A stretch of 64,000 bases of DNA from Terriglobia bacterium. Lineage in GTDB: Bacteria; Acidobacteriota; Terriglobia; Terriglobales; Acidobacteriaceae. The stretch spans positions 1-64,000 of the forward strand of contig JAIQFP010000019.1 in the NCBI GenBank assembly GCA_020073165.1. The letters are read 5' to 3'. The notes under the pieces are model-generated. The model was not told the origin of the DNA, searched no databases, and saw only the letters and a program-made list of their open reading frames with translations. Made by a program: the position numbers and the translations under genes. Of the stretch, positions 7,776 through 17,071 are shown piece after piece (the first letter of the stretch is position 1; every line of letters begins with the position of its first letter).

Positions 7776-9953
7776 TCAGGCGCCTGAGGATGCGACGGTC
7801 CAGGGCTTACCGTCAAAGTGGGCGGGCAAACCGAGCCCAAAGAGCTTGAGGATGGTGGGCGCTACATCCACGATAGCGGGTTTCTCTTCGGCAATTTTGC
7901 GATTGCAGAAAAGGACGCCCGGGACCAGGCGAGGATCAATGCAGTGATCGCCGCTCCAGGCCTTGAGGTTGTCCTCGAAGATTTTCTCCGTGACCTTCCC
8001 CATGACCGAATCCCACGAAGCGCGGAATCCGTCGCCGTAGCCGACAATCAGATCGGGGGCGTTGTCCACGTAAGGCCCGGCGTAGACAGCGTCGCAGTCG
8101 AAGACTCCAGTGATGCCAATCCGCCCGGAAGCCGGGTCTGCCAGTCCATTCAGTTTGGTGCGCAGTTCGTCTTTCAGCGTCTCGGCGGCAGACGGCTCCA
8201 CAATGCCCTGGCGCTCACGGCCTTTCACATTCAGGTAGAGACCGTTCAGGCCCATGGTATAGGCGCGGGTGCGCGACCAATCCACATCTTCGAACCAGTC
8301 TCCGCTTTCCGTCTTACCGTCCTTCAGCGCCAGGTATCCGTTCTGGTGCAGCCAGGCATTCAGGTTTACACAGCGGGCAAACGATTTGAAACCGTGATCG
8401 GAGACGACCATCAGCAGAGTGTCATCGTCAATCTGCTGCATGACGCGGCCAATGAGCCCGTCCATGCGCTGGTACAACTCCTGGATGATGTTGGGACGTT
8501 GGTCGCGAGGCACGTTGCGGGCCGCCGGGTGATCGTCATCCAGGTAACGCCAGAACATGTGCTGGACACGATCGGTCGTATCGAAGACACAGGCGCAGAG
8601 ACCCTTTTGGGTTTTTTCCAGCGCATCAAAGAGCATGCGCTCGCGGTCTTCGTGGTTGCCGTAGGCCTGGGCCAGGAACGCATCGTCGTCCAGGACTTCT
8701 TCGTTCAGCGCCCAGGTGTCTTCCGCCAGGCCCAGCGTGGCGTAGGGACCAAACAGTTTCGCGAGATAGATCGAGTAGGTCACGGGATGGGAGATGGGAA
8801 GATCGGGGCGCCCCGGATCGATGTTTACCGGCGTGACGTAGACCTCCACCTCAGGTGCAATCTGCTTCAGGTAAAAGCGGCAAATGCCGTGGGCGCCCAT
8901 GCCGAGCGCAGCTTTGAACTTCACCGGAATCCACTCGGAGTACTCTCCGACCTTCAGAGTGAACTTCTGCGAGTCCACTTCCATGCGCGCCTGGTTGCGG
9001 TCAGGGTCAGGCCGCAACTCAAAATCAACCCGCAATTCGTGCCCGGAACCTTCCGCCAGTGGATCTTCCGGCCCGGGAATGTACGACCGACACACGCTCC
9101 CATCTCGCTCCATGGCAATGCGCACACCACCCTCGCGGAACTTGTCTCCCGAGGAGCGAGTGGTGCAAAAGCAGAAGGTTCCCTGGCTTCCCTTCAGATC
9201 GGGCACGCACATGCCGGACAGCAGTACGCCGGGGAATTTTTCCGGCGGGAAAGTGACCGGCACGCGAATCACCGAGCAGAAGATGCCCGACTTCCCCAGC
9301 CAGTGCCAGAACGGAGTGCCCTTGCGCATGCCCTTGATATTGGTCTTGCCCACCGGAATGGAATACTTGCCAATCTTCCAATGCCGCTTCGGTCCTTTGA
9401 TCTCCGCCGAGGAAAGAAACGGAAGATAAGTGCTCAAATCTCGAGCGAGGAAGTCGTAGATATTGTGTTTACCGGGATTCACTCCCGTCATGAACGTGGA
9501 CCAGGCCACGGGAGAGATCGCCGGAAATGTGGTGCGCAACTTGCGGAATGTGCCTTGTTCGCGGAGTTTGGCCAGGTTCGGCAGCTTGCCCTCGCCCATG
9601 AAACGCTCAGCCAGTTCCGGATCCATCCCGTCAAATCCAAGAATGACGGCGCGCTTGAACTGCGCCTTGCCGTAGGCCTTGCGGCGCTTCATGGTGCGCA
9701 GCAGGTGACGGAAAGGCCAGGTCAGCAAGGCGTACAGCGAGTAGAGAAACGCAACAAACAAAGTCCAAAACGACGAGAGGACGGCGAATCCTGCTCCTGG
9801 ACCAGCATAGGCGTGCCCAGGCAAGGGAAACAGGACAACCACGAGCAGCAACAGCACCAGCACCGGTGTGGCGCAGGCACTCCTGCCCGCGACTCGCGAC
9901 CGCAACTGGCGGACAAAAGCGGCCGCCCCACACCAACCGACGCTACGTTTCAT
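7776..9953 (-). CDS. Membrane-anchored alkaline phosphatase family protein (type I phosphodiesterase / nucleotide pyrophosphatase)
   Basis: 725 residues from ATG 9953, chosen because it overlaps the upstream stop as ATGA. The N-terminal about 110 residues hold two hydrophobic stretches and a basic segment. The catalytic domain starts with VILGFDGMDPELAERF (metal Asp), the nucleophile region is SPVAWSTFMTGVNPG (Ser or Thr), and later come FDTTDRVQHMFWRY, VVSDHGFKSF and GDHC. These are the two-zinc ligands of the NPP/alkaline phosphatase superfamily. Substrate unknown; phosphodiesters or phospho-glycans are candidates. It is a paralogue of the gene at 11042-13033 in the same operon. Confidence 0.8.
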   Translation of the reverse strand: MKRSVGWCGAAAFVRQLRSRVAGRSACATPVLVLLLLVVVLFPLPGHAYAGPGAGFAVLSSFWTLFVAFLYSLYALLTWPFRHLLRTMKRRKAYGKAQFKRAVILGFDGMDPELAERFMGEGKLPNLAKLREQGTFRKLRTTFPAISPVAWSTFMTGVNPGKHNIYDFLARDLSTYLPFLSSAEIKGPKRHWKIGKYSIPVGKTNIKGMRKGTPFWHWLGKSGIFCSVIRVPVTFPPEKFPGVLLSGMCVPDLKGSQGTFCFCTTRSSGDKFREGGVRIAMERDGSVCRSYIPGPEDPLAEGSGHELRVDFELRPDPDRNQARMEVDSQKFTLKVGEYSEWIPVKFKAALGMGAHGICRFYLKQIAPEVEVYVTPVNIDPGRPDLPISHPVTYSIYLAKLFGPYATLGLAEDTWALNEEVLDDDAFLAQAYGNHEDRERMLFDALEKTQKGLCACVFDTTDRVQHMFWRYLDDDHPAARNVPRDQRPNIIQELYQRMDGLIGRVMQQIDDDTLLMVVSDHGFKSFARCVNLNAWLHQNGYLALKDGKTESGDWFEDVDWSRTRAYTMGLNGLYLNVKGRERQGIVEPSAAETLKDELRTKLNGLADPASGRIGITGVFDCDAVYAGPYVDNAPDLIVGYGDGFRASWDSVMGKVTEKIFEDNLKAWSGDHCIDPRLVPGVLFCNRKIAEEKPAIVDVAPTILKLFGLGLPAHFDGKPWTVASSGA

Positions 9954-10759
9954 ATCTCGATCCCCAAGACTTCCTTGAAAATAAACCCCGCCACCATGGA
10001 GAGCACAAAGAACAGGACGATCCAGTTCCACTCCAGCCAGGCGAAGTTGATATTGCGCGGCAGGTAGGTCACCGCAATCGACTCAATCGGGCTGCTGTCG
10101 GGCAACGCCGGCTCCCCCGAGACAAAGATCCGCTCCCAGAAACGGTCGCGCATCCGTTCCGGAGAAAGACGGCTGACATCGCCGGCCACCACAACTGTCT
10201 TGGAGTACGTTTGCCCGCCGGACAAAACATTAATGTCGTACTCGCCATCCTTCTGCGCCACCACCCGCCACACCACTTCATTATCCGCCGGAACATGCAC
10301 CGCGGGAGCGGAAATCGACATCTCAGCCGGCAACTGCAGAGACACACCATTCAGTGTGTCCGGTGCCGTTTGCACTGTCACTAGGAAGGGTTGCGCGGTC
10401 TGCATGGGCACCGAACCCAGGTAGCGGTCCACTTGGACAATCAACAGAGTGATGGGAATGATGACGTACAACAAGGGCATGAATGCCAGCCGGATGTAGC
10501 GCCCGGTGCCGAGAATGATCCGCCCATAGGTTCGCAGCACTACAGGCAACTGGTCCTGGTACAAGCGGACAGCCAACAGGTGCGCCTTGAGCTGATCCTT
10601 GGCGACTTTGATGGCTTTCTGGTTCGAGGTGTAGCCAAAAAGCAGCACCATGAGCAGCCCGACCACCAGCGAGAGCACGATTACGATCGCCAGGGGACTG
10701 TTCGGGAGAAAAACACCGAGAGCTGCGGCCGGTGGTGGTTGAGTGAGGACGAATGGCAT
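9950..10759 (-). CDS. Membrane protein with an Oxa1/EMC3 (DUF106)-like arrangement
   Basis: 269 residues. Helix 1 (about 21-43) is followed by a basic amphipathic hairpin (NQKAIKVAKDQLKAHLLAVR, then about 15 residues more), two closely spaced helices (about 88-112), a beta-rich extracytoplasmic domain with PAEMSISAP, VVWRVVAQKDGEYDINV and SGGQTYSKTVVV, and a last helix (about 243-262). A cytosolic basic coiled coil after TM1 is the pattern of DUF106/EMC3/TMCO1 insertases, so an insertase-like fold is possible, though there is no proof. It ends in an ATGA overlap with the phosphodiesterase gene, so the two are translated together. Confidence 0.6.
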   Translation of the reverse strand: MPFVLTQPPPAAALGVFLPNSPLAIVIVLSLVVGLLMVLLFGYTSNQKAIKVAKDQLKAHLLAVRLYQDQLPVVLRTYGRIILGTGRYIRLAFMPLLYVIIPITLLIVQVDRYLGSVPMQTAQPFLVTVQTAPDTLNGVSLQLPAEMSISAPAVHVPADNEVVWRVVAQKDGEYDINVLSGGQTYSKTVVVAGDVSRLSPERMRDRFWERIFVSGEPALPDSSPIESIAVTYLPRNINFAWLEWNWIVLFFVLSMVAGFIFKEVLGIEI

Positions 10760-10780
10760 GGATGACGCGACGCTGATCTC

Positions 10781-10990
10781 CTACTCGATGTACCCCAGTC
10801 CCTGCAGCCTCTTCTTCACGACCTCTTTGGAAACAGAGTCGCCCTCTTCGGGAGGGAGGATCTTCTTGATCTCTTTCTCCAGCATGTGGGTAACGAACTC
10901 GTCGACTGACTCGTAACCTGCCGCTTCGGCGCACTTTTTGGCCTTTTCCAGCAGTTCACCCTCAATCTTCACCTTGTGAGAACTGAACAT
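10781..10990 (-). CDS. Ribbon-helix-helix-like small protein
   Basis: 69 residues, highly charged. The pattern is a short strand (HKVKIEGELLEKAK), a helix (CAEAAGYESVDEFVTHML) and KEIKKILPP, which fits an RHH/CopG-type DNA-binding dimer extended by a C-terminal helix (SVSKEVVKKRLQGLGYIE). GGAGG lies six bases before the ATG. It sits between the two phosphodiesterase-type genes, 21 bases from the membrane gene. It could regulate the operon or be a structural partner. The sequence alone does not decide. Confidence 0.65.
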   Translation of the reverse strand: MFSSHKVKIEGELLEKAKKCAEAAGYESVDEFVTHMLEKEIKKILPPEEGDSVSKEVVKKRLQGLGYIE

Positions 10991-11041
10991 CTCACGCCTC
11001 CAGCATTATGTGTGGAACTTGAGATTGGCATCAGGCGCGGC

Positions 11042-13033
11042 CTAGCGGGCGGCTCGCACGGGCTGAAATACCGACTCCCCTATCATACCCTTTGCCTTGG
11101 GGATTCCAAACTCCGCCAGGATGGTGGGCGCCATATCGGTGAGCGCGGGCGCTTCCATCGGGATCTTGCGATTGCTCAACAACACACCCGGAACCAGGGT
11201 GTAGTCCATGCAGTGGTCGCCGCTCCAGGGATTGGTGTTGTCTTCCAGAACCTCGGTCGGGAAGTCCCCAAGAATGGTTTTCCAACCCGCGCGATAACCC
11301 CGGTTGTAGCCCACCAAGGCATCCGGGCCTTCCCTGGCGTAGGGCCCCTGATAGACCTCGCTGGCCAAATCCACGCGGGTAATCACAGGGAGTCCATTCT
11401 GTGGATCACGAAGCGCGAGCAACTTTTCCCTGATCTCCCTTAACAGGGCCGCAGCTTCGGCCCCGGCCTGAACGGTACCCTCCTTCTCGCGGCCACGCTG
11501 GTTCACATACAGGCCGTTCAGGCCGAGCCCGTAGGCGCGGGTATGGCTCCAGTCCACGTTGGCGAAGGGCTGGTTATTATCGGCGCTGGGCGCGGCTTTC
11601 AGCGTGATATAGCCATTGTTCAGCAGCCAGGTGTTGAGGTTGAAAGAACGGTAATAGGGAGCGAAGCCATGGTCGGAGAGCACCAGCAGCGTGGTGCGCT
11701 CATCCACCTTGGGCAAGACCCTTCCCAGCACCTGGTCAATCTGTTGATAAAAATCTTCCAGCGCCGTGCCGTACTGGGCTGCGGCCGAAGCGTCAAATTC
11801 CGGATGCTTCGGGTCGGTCAGCCGCCACAACATGTGCGAGTTCAGATCGAGGCTGGAGAAATAGAAGAAGAAGACGCCTTTTTGGAACTTGGGAAACTCT
11901 GCATCAAAGATCGCGCGGTGCTCGGCCAGCACGGTGCGTGACTGCTCCAAGAACTCCTTATCGTCGAGCACGCCGTCAGAAAGGGCCTTGGTATCTTCGG
12001 AAATCCCCTGGGTGTAGAACTCGCCGATCTCCTCTGCGAGATCGCGTGAGTAGCTGGATGGAGTCGAAATCGGAAGCGCCGGGTTGGCAGGATCAATGTT
12101 TATGGGCGAGACATAGAGCTGAAAGCGAGGATGCGCCTGCTTCAGATAAAAGCGGCACATGCCCTTGACATTGCCAAAGAACGGAATCAACTGAAACTCG
12201 ACGGGGATCCAGCCGCTCCATTCGCCCTCCCGCAGAACGAATTCCTGGTCCTGCACGGCAATTCGCGCCACCGCCTCCATGGGATCAACCGACACCGTGA
12301 ACGGCTCGGTAGCTGGCGGAGACCCCTTGCGGAAGGTGTTGTCGGGGCCAATCAACTGGGCAGTGACCTGGGAGTTCTCCACCTGCACGGGAATGATCTG
12401 GCCGCCTTCCACCGCGCCCGCGGCTGCCGTAGGGTCGTCGGTGTAAAACGAGAAGGTCCCGTAGGTGCCACGCAGGTCAGGCGTTCCCATTCCCGATAAG
12501 GTGTTTCCCTTGGCCGCAACCGGAGGAAAGTTCGACGGAATACGGAATACTGAGTTGGGGATATGGTGCTGGTCAAGAATCTGCCAGAATGCTTGTCCCT
12601 GGCGCAATTGGTCGGCACTGCCGCCGCCCAGCGGAATCACCCAGCTGCCGAGATGAATCGCATGCTTGGGCGGCTCCACGCGCGACGCCGAGAAATAGAG
12701 ATCGAGCGTCTTGGGATCGCGATGAATGAAGTCGAAAATGCCGTGTCCACCGGCGTTCATGCCGGTAATCATGTTCGACCAGGCCACCGGGCTTTGTGGC
12801 GGAATGCTGGTGGTCAGCTGGCGGAACGATCCTTGCTGCGCCAGCCGGGCAAAGTTCGGCATCTTGCCTTCCTGCATGAAGCGCGTCAGGAGTTGGGGGT
12901 CCATGCCATCGATGCCGAGGATGATCAGCTTCCGGTCTCCGTGCCACTCTCCGCTTGCGCGTTGGCAGGAAGATAGCATTAACCCGCCAGCACTTAGCAG
13001 CAACGCGGTCAAGATGCAGACGACCTTCTTCAA
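11042..13033 (-). CDS. Alkaline phosphatase family lipoprotein (type I phosphodiesterase / nucleotide pyrophosphatase)
   Basis: 663 residues. The start is TTG at 13033 with GGGAG seven bases upstream. The signal peptide ends in a lipobox LSSC (Cys23). Catalytic landmarks are LIILGIDGMDPQLLTRF, SPVAWSNMITGMNAGGHGIFDF, SLDLNSHMLWR, VLSDHGFAPYYRS and GDHCMDY, which supply the metal Asp/His ligands and a Ser/Thr nucleophile of the NPP superfamily. It is the first gene of a minus-strand run down to 6775 and a paralogue of 7776-9953, lipid-anchored rather than membrane-spanning. Substrate unknown. Confidence 0.8.
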   Translation of the reverse strand: MKKVVCILTALLLSAGGLMLSSCQRASGEWHGDRKLIILGIDGMDPQLLTRFMQEGKMPNFARLAQQGSFRQLTTSIPPQSPVAWSNMITGMNAGGHGIFDFIHRDPKTLDLYFSASRVEPPKHAIHLGSWVIPLGGGSADQLRQGQAFWQILDQHHIPNSVFRIPSNFPPVAAKGNTLSGMGTPDLRGTYGTFSFYTDDPTAAAGAVEGGQIIPVQVENSQVTAQLIGPDNTFRKGSPPATEPFTVSVDPMEAVARIAVQDQEFVLREGEWSGWIPVEFQLIPFFGNVKGMCRFYLKQAHPRFQLYVSPINIDPANPALPISTPSSYSRDLAEEIGEFYTQGISEDTKALSDGVLDDKEFLEQSRTVLAEHRAIFDAEFPKFQKGVFFFYFSSLDLNSHMLWRLTDPKHPEFDASAAAQYGTALEDFYQQIDQVLGRVLPKVDERTTLLVLSDHGFAPYYRSFNLNTWLLNNGYITLKAAPSADNNQPFANVDWSHTRAYGLGLNGLYVNQRGREKEGTVQAGAEAAALLREIREKLLALRDPQNGLPVITRVDLASEVYQGPYAREGPDALVGYNRGYRAGWKTILGDFPTEVLEDNTNPWSGDHCMDYTLVPGVLLSNRKIPMEAPALTDMAPTILAEFGIPKAKGMIGESVFQPVRAAR

Positions 13034-13212
13034 ACAGATGCTCCCTTCCCGTTTAGTTCAGATGCCCCAGGTGCCAGGCAGGCGAACTCAATTCTCAAAC
13101 TGGAGTGAAATACTCAAGGTTGAAGGTAGGAGTTGATTCTGGCTCTGCCAGCAGGGGGATGTCAAGCCACGCCAGCTTTCAGAAATCTGCCCTAACCCGT
13201 TAGACTAACCGT

Positions 13213-14910
13213 ATGTTTCGTCGCGCTCTCATCGTGTTGGCGGCCCTCCTGCCGGGCATTGCCTGGGCCGCCACCAATCCCAACATTGTCCTCATCACAT
13301 TGGATTCCACCCGCGCCGACCGCATGGGCTTCCTGGGCGCGAAACGCCCGACCCCCAGCCTGGACGCGCTCGCCAAGCAGAGCATTGTTTTCGAGCGGGC
13401 CTACGCACAGGCTCCGCTCACAGTCGTCTCACACGCGACCATTCTCTCGGGCACCTATCCCCAGACCGCCAAGGTCACGGAGTTTGGTGCGGCGCTCGCG
13501 CCTACGGTGCCCTACCTCCCAGACTTGCTGCATGCCCGCGGCTATCATACCGGAGCCTTTGTAGGCTCGATCGCGCTCGATCCCGGGAACGGGCTGGCTC
13601 CCGGCTTTGATCACGGCTTTGACGTTTACGACGCCGGGCTCCATCCGCCTCAGGAAGGCGAAAGCCGCTACCACTCGGTTGCACGCCGTGGCGCGGAGGT
13701 GGTCGCCCGTGCCAACGCTTGGCTGGCCCGCCAGCAGGCTCCCTTCTTCCTGTGGGTGCATCTGGCCGATCCGCACGCGCCTTACGGTGGTTCCTACGAT
13801 CAAGGGATAGCCGCGGCAGATGCGGCGGTGGGCAAGCTCGTCGCGGGATTGCGCGCGCGCAAGCTGTACGACGACGCGGTGATTATTGTGACCGCCGACC
13901 ACGGCGAGAGCCTGGGTGCGCACGGCGAAGACACCCACGGTATCTTCCTCTATGACGAAACCATTCGCGTACCCCTGCTGGTCAAGCTGCCGCAGAACCA
14001 GATGTCAGCCAAGAGAGTAGCCGGGCGAGTGCGCCTGGTGGACGTTGCGCCCACCGCGCTGGAGCTGGCAGGGGTAGCGGTTCCACCGGCCATGCAGGGA
14101 CAGTCCTTGTTGCGCATCGCCAAGACCAACGCCGATCAGCCCGTGTATTCCCGCAGCGACTTCCCCCAGCGCGGGTTTGGCTGGAGCGGCCTGGAATCCT
14201 GGCGAGCCGGAAGATACCTGTACATCCGGGCACCCAAGCCGGAGCTCTATGATTTGACCGCCGATCCCGGCGCAACCAAGAACCTCGCCCAGACTTCTAA
14301 GGCTACCCTGGATACCATTGCGGCGCAGCTCGACGCCTTCGACCAGCGCTTCAGCGGAGGCAAGTCTGGCGGGCCGGAGCTCACCTCCAGCGAGATGCAG
14401 AAGCTGGCCTCTTTGGGATATGTGGGCCTGCAGAAGTCGGGCGGCGCGGGCACCGCAGCCACGGGAACCGATCCCAAAGATGTGATCGCAACCGCCAACA
14501 AGGTTCAGGCCGCACTGCTGGCGATTGACGGAGGAGAGCCCGACAAGGCGGTCTCTGCGCTGCAACCGCTAGTTGCCGTGCAGCCTGGCATGTATCTTGC
14601 CCAATATGCGCTGGGTGTGGGATACGCCAGCCAGCAGCAGTATGGGAAGGCCGTCGAGCACCTGCACAAGGCCGTCGAGTTGCAGCCGGACTCGGCTTGG
14701 GCCAACTATGAAATGGGCGCAGCTCTGCTGAAAACCGGCGACTTCAAGACCGCCGCGGTGCACCTGGAGATCGCGACCAGCCGGCTCCCCGAGTGCAGCG
14801 AGGCCCACGCCTTGCTAGCACAGGCCTACGAGCATATGGGCAGAAGCCAGGATGCCAAGCGCGAGCGAGACAAGGCGGGGCCATCCAAGTCGGGATCGTC
14901 CAAGAGGTGA
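13213..14910 (+). CDS. Secreted sulfatase-like protein (Thr-nucleophile type) with TPR tail
   Basis: 565 residues with a signal peptide (cut near AWA-ATN). The alkaline phosphatase/sulfatase core has NIVLITLDSTRADRMG (metal Asp31), APLTVVSHATILSG (Thr70 where sulfatases have Cys or Ser) and VTADHGESLGAHGEDTHG. The missing C/S-x-P-S-R means no formylglycine can form, so a phospho-transferase or phosphodiesterase of the LtaS kind is more likely than a sulfatase. From about residue 430 three TPR units follow. No ribosome site is seen, and TAGACT ends seven bases before the ATG, so the mRNA may be leaderless. Two longer relatives lie next door. Confidence 0.75.
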   Translation: MFRRALIVLAALLPGIAWAATNPNIVLITLDSTRADRMGFLGAKRPTPSLDALAKQSIVFERAYAQAPLTVVSHATILSGTYPQTAKVTEFGAALAPTVPYLPDLLHARGYHTGAFVGSIALDPGNGLAPGFDHGFDVYDAGLHPPQEGESRYHSVARRGAEVVARANAWLARQQAPFFLWVHLADPHAPYGGSYDQGIAAADAAVGKLVAGLRARKLYDDAVIIVTADHGESLGAHGEDTHGIFLYDETIRVPLLVKLPQNQMSAKRVAGRVRLVDVAPTALELAGVAVPPAMQGQSLLRIAKTNADQPVYSRSDFPQRGFGWSGLESWRAGRYLYIRAPKPELYDLTADPGATKNLAQTSKATLDTIAAQLDAFDQRFSGGKSGGPELTSSEMQKLASLGYVGLQKSGGAGTAATGTDPKDVIATANKVQAALLAIDGGEPDKAVSALQPLVAVQPGMYLAQYALGVGYASQQQYGKAVEHLHKAVELQPDSAWANYEMGAALLKTGDFKTAAVHLEIATSRLPECSEAHALLAQAYEHMGRSQDAKRERDKAGPSKSGSSKR

Positions 14911-14947
14911 ACACAGGGCCTGTGCCGGAAGCAGAGTCAAGAAACCA

Positions 14948-17038
14948 TTACTGCTTCGATCCGGGCACCAAGTCGCAGAACCGGTCCTCCAGCTTGCACG
15001 CCGCCTCGAATTCTTGCTTGGCCAACTCGGTCCGGTTCATCCCCTGGTAGGCATAGGCGAGATTGACATGGGCCTCGGCCAGTCTGGGGTTTAGTTCCAG
15101 CGCCTTCTTGTAGCTCTCCACCGCTTTGGGGAGCTGCTGGGTACGGCTGTACGACATCCCAAGTGAATAGAAAACGATGGCGTCGCTTACCCCCAGATCG
15201 ACCGCCTTGCTCAGGTGTTTGGCTGCTTCGGTGTAGTCGTGTTGCTCGAACTGGAGAAGGCCCAGGTCCCGGTGGAGAGGAGCGAAGTTGCCCTGCAGCG
15301 AGATCGCTTTCTCGTAAGCCGCAATGGAAGCTTTCTTGTCCCCGTGGGATTCGATTACGGCCAAGGCGTACCACGCCTGCGAACTGCGTGGGTTGATCTT
15401 CAGCACCCTTTCCACCCATACTCTCGCTTCGTCCAATTCTCCCCGGTAGATCAGAGCTCGCGACAGTCCGGTCATCGCCTGCTCGAAATTCGGGTTCAAC
15501 TCCAAGCACTTCTTGAACTGGGTGGAGGCCTCATCCCAGTTTCGCTGGGACAACGCAGACTCTCCCAGATAGAAAGGCACGATGTACATCTTCGGATCTT
15601 TTTCCCGCACTTGGGCCAGCAGAGCCTGGCCTGTAGCCACGTCTCCGGCGTGGAGTGCATCCTCCGCTGCCAGGATTGTCTGGAATTCCCACAGCTTGTC
15701 CTTGGGATCGGGAAGGCTCCCGGCCAACACTCCCGCAGGGACCGATGAATGGTAAGCGACGTAACCCAGCGCCTGCAGTTTCTCCAGTGCATCGGGAGCC
15801 AGCGGCGGACCCTCACCCTGGCTGGGGGTGAACGGCCTTGTCCTCAGCAGCGCTTGTAGCTTGTCCTTGAGCACTGCCACCGTGGCCGGCTGTTGTGCTG
15901 CCAGGTTGTTTTTTTCCTCCGGATCAGCCTTCACATCGTAGAGTTCAGGTTCGGGCGCATCGATGTACTGGTAACGGCCGGTCTCTACTGAATGGAGCGG
16001 GCTCCAGCCGAAAGAATTGAAGGGATAGAAAGTTTCACTGTACGCCACGCTGTCATTTTCGGTCGCGGACACCAGAAGGTCGGGTGAGTGAAACTGGGCC
16101 TGAACCGGATCCTTCAAGCCGGCCAAATGCACCAGGGTGGGAGCGACCGCAGCGGTTTCAACCGGTCGGGCCACGTGCGCCGGCCGAAAGCCGCTTCCCG
16201 CAGGCGGTTTCACGATCAGCGGAATCCGCACGGTGGCGTTGTAAACAAAGAACCCGTGCTCCTTCTCACCGTGTTCGCCCAGCGACTCGCCATGATCGCT
16301 AAGAACAACGACCAGGCTGCGCTCGTAGAGTCGGTTCCGCTTGAGCCATGTGATCAGACGTCCTAACTCATGGTCGGCGTATGCGATTTCACCGTCATAG
16401 GGACGGCTGCTGTATTGCGTGCGGTAGGGCTCAGGCGGATCGTAGGGACTGTGGGGATCGTACAAGTGAAGCCAGAAGAAGAACGGCCGGCGAGATGTTT
16501 TCTTCAGCCAGTTCAAGGCGTGATCGACGCTCACACCCGCCGGGCGCTCCACCATGCCTAAATTCTTGTTCCTCTGCGAGTAGTCTTCCGGCGAGAATGC
16601 GTCGTCGTAGAAATCGAAGCCCCGGGCCAGTCCCCAGCTTTGGTCGAGCACAAAGGCGCTGACCACCGCGCCCGTGGCATAGCCCCGCTGCTTGAAGGCT
16701 TGTGCCACCGTGCGCAGGCGCTTATCCAGCGGTTGCCCGGTGAAGTCCTGCACCCCATTCTGGAAGGGATACATGCCCGTCAGGATCACAGCATGCGATG
16801 GCCACGTAAGCGGGACCTGGGCGATGGCGTTATCGAAAACTATGCCATCGCGCGCCAGCGAGTCCAAGGCCGGCGTCTGGACGTTGCCGGCGCCGTAGCA
16901 GCCGACATGATCAGCCCGGACCGTGTCGATCGTGACAAGAACAACATTGATCAGAGGTTTGCGGGCCGGGGGAGTCCCGGCCAAAACCTGGCCCGACAAA
17001 ATCAGCACGCCGGCGCATAGGCGAGAAATAGGATTCAT
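14948..17038 (-). CDS. Secreted sulfatase-like protein (Thr-nucleophile type) with long TPR domain
   Basis: 696 residues with a signal peptide. The core has NVVLVTIDTVRADHVGCYG (metal Asp38), VPLTWPSHAVILTG (Thr78 as nucleophile), LHLYDPHSPYDPP and LSDHGESLGEHGEKEHG. The LEKLQALGYVAYHSS linker near 450 is typical of these TPR fusions. At least six TPR units follow (AFYLGESALSQRNWDEA, AWYALAVIESHGDKKA, VNLAYAYQGMN). The neighbour at 17072-19078 is a close relative 33 bases upstream on the same strand, so they form an operon. The substrate is unknown, and the TPR tail suggests docking to a partner or polymer. Confidence 0.8.
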   Translation of the reverse strand: MNPISRLCAGVLILSGQVLAGTPPARKPLINVVLVTIDTVRADHVGCYGAGNVQTPALDSLARDGIVFDNAIAQVPLTWPSHAVILTGMYPFQNGVQDFTGQPLDKRLRTVAQAFKQRGYATGAVVSAFVLDQSWGLARGFDFYDDAFSPEDYSQRNKNLGMVERPAGVSVDHALNWLKKTSRRPFFFWLHLYDPHSPYDPPEPYRTQYSSRPYDGEIAYADHELGRLITWLKRNRLYERSLVVVLSDHGESLGEHGEKEHGFFVYNATVRIPLIVKPPAGSGFRPAHVARPVETAAVAPTLVHLAGLKDPVQAQFHSPDLLVSATENDSVAYSETFYPFNSFGWSPLHSVETGRYQYIDAPEPELYDVKADPEEKNNLAAQQPATVAVLKDKLQALLRTRPFTPSQGEGPPLAPDALEKLQALGYVAYHSSVPAGVLAGSLPDPKDKLWEFQTILAAEDALHAGDVATGQALLAQVREKDPKMYIVPFYLGESALSQRNWDEASTQFKKCLELNPNFEQAMTGLSRALIYRGELDEARVWVERVLKINPRSSQAWYALAVIESHGDKKASIAAYEKAISLQGNFAPLHRDLGLLQFEQHDYTEAAKHLSKAVDLGVSDAIVFYSLGMSYSRTQQLPKAVESYKKALELNPRLAEAHVNLAYAYQGMNRTELAKQEFEAACKLEDRFCDLVPGSKQ

Positions 17039-17071
17039 CGGCAGCGTGTGCTTTCTTCGGATGCGGCAACC

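Noticed and set aside
7818-10067. 749-codon plus-strand frame
   Set aside because: Antisense shadow of the GC-rich phosphodiesterase gene on the minus strand, with no domain and biased composition.
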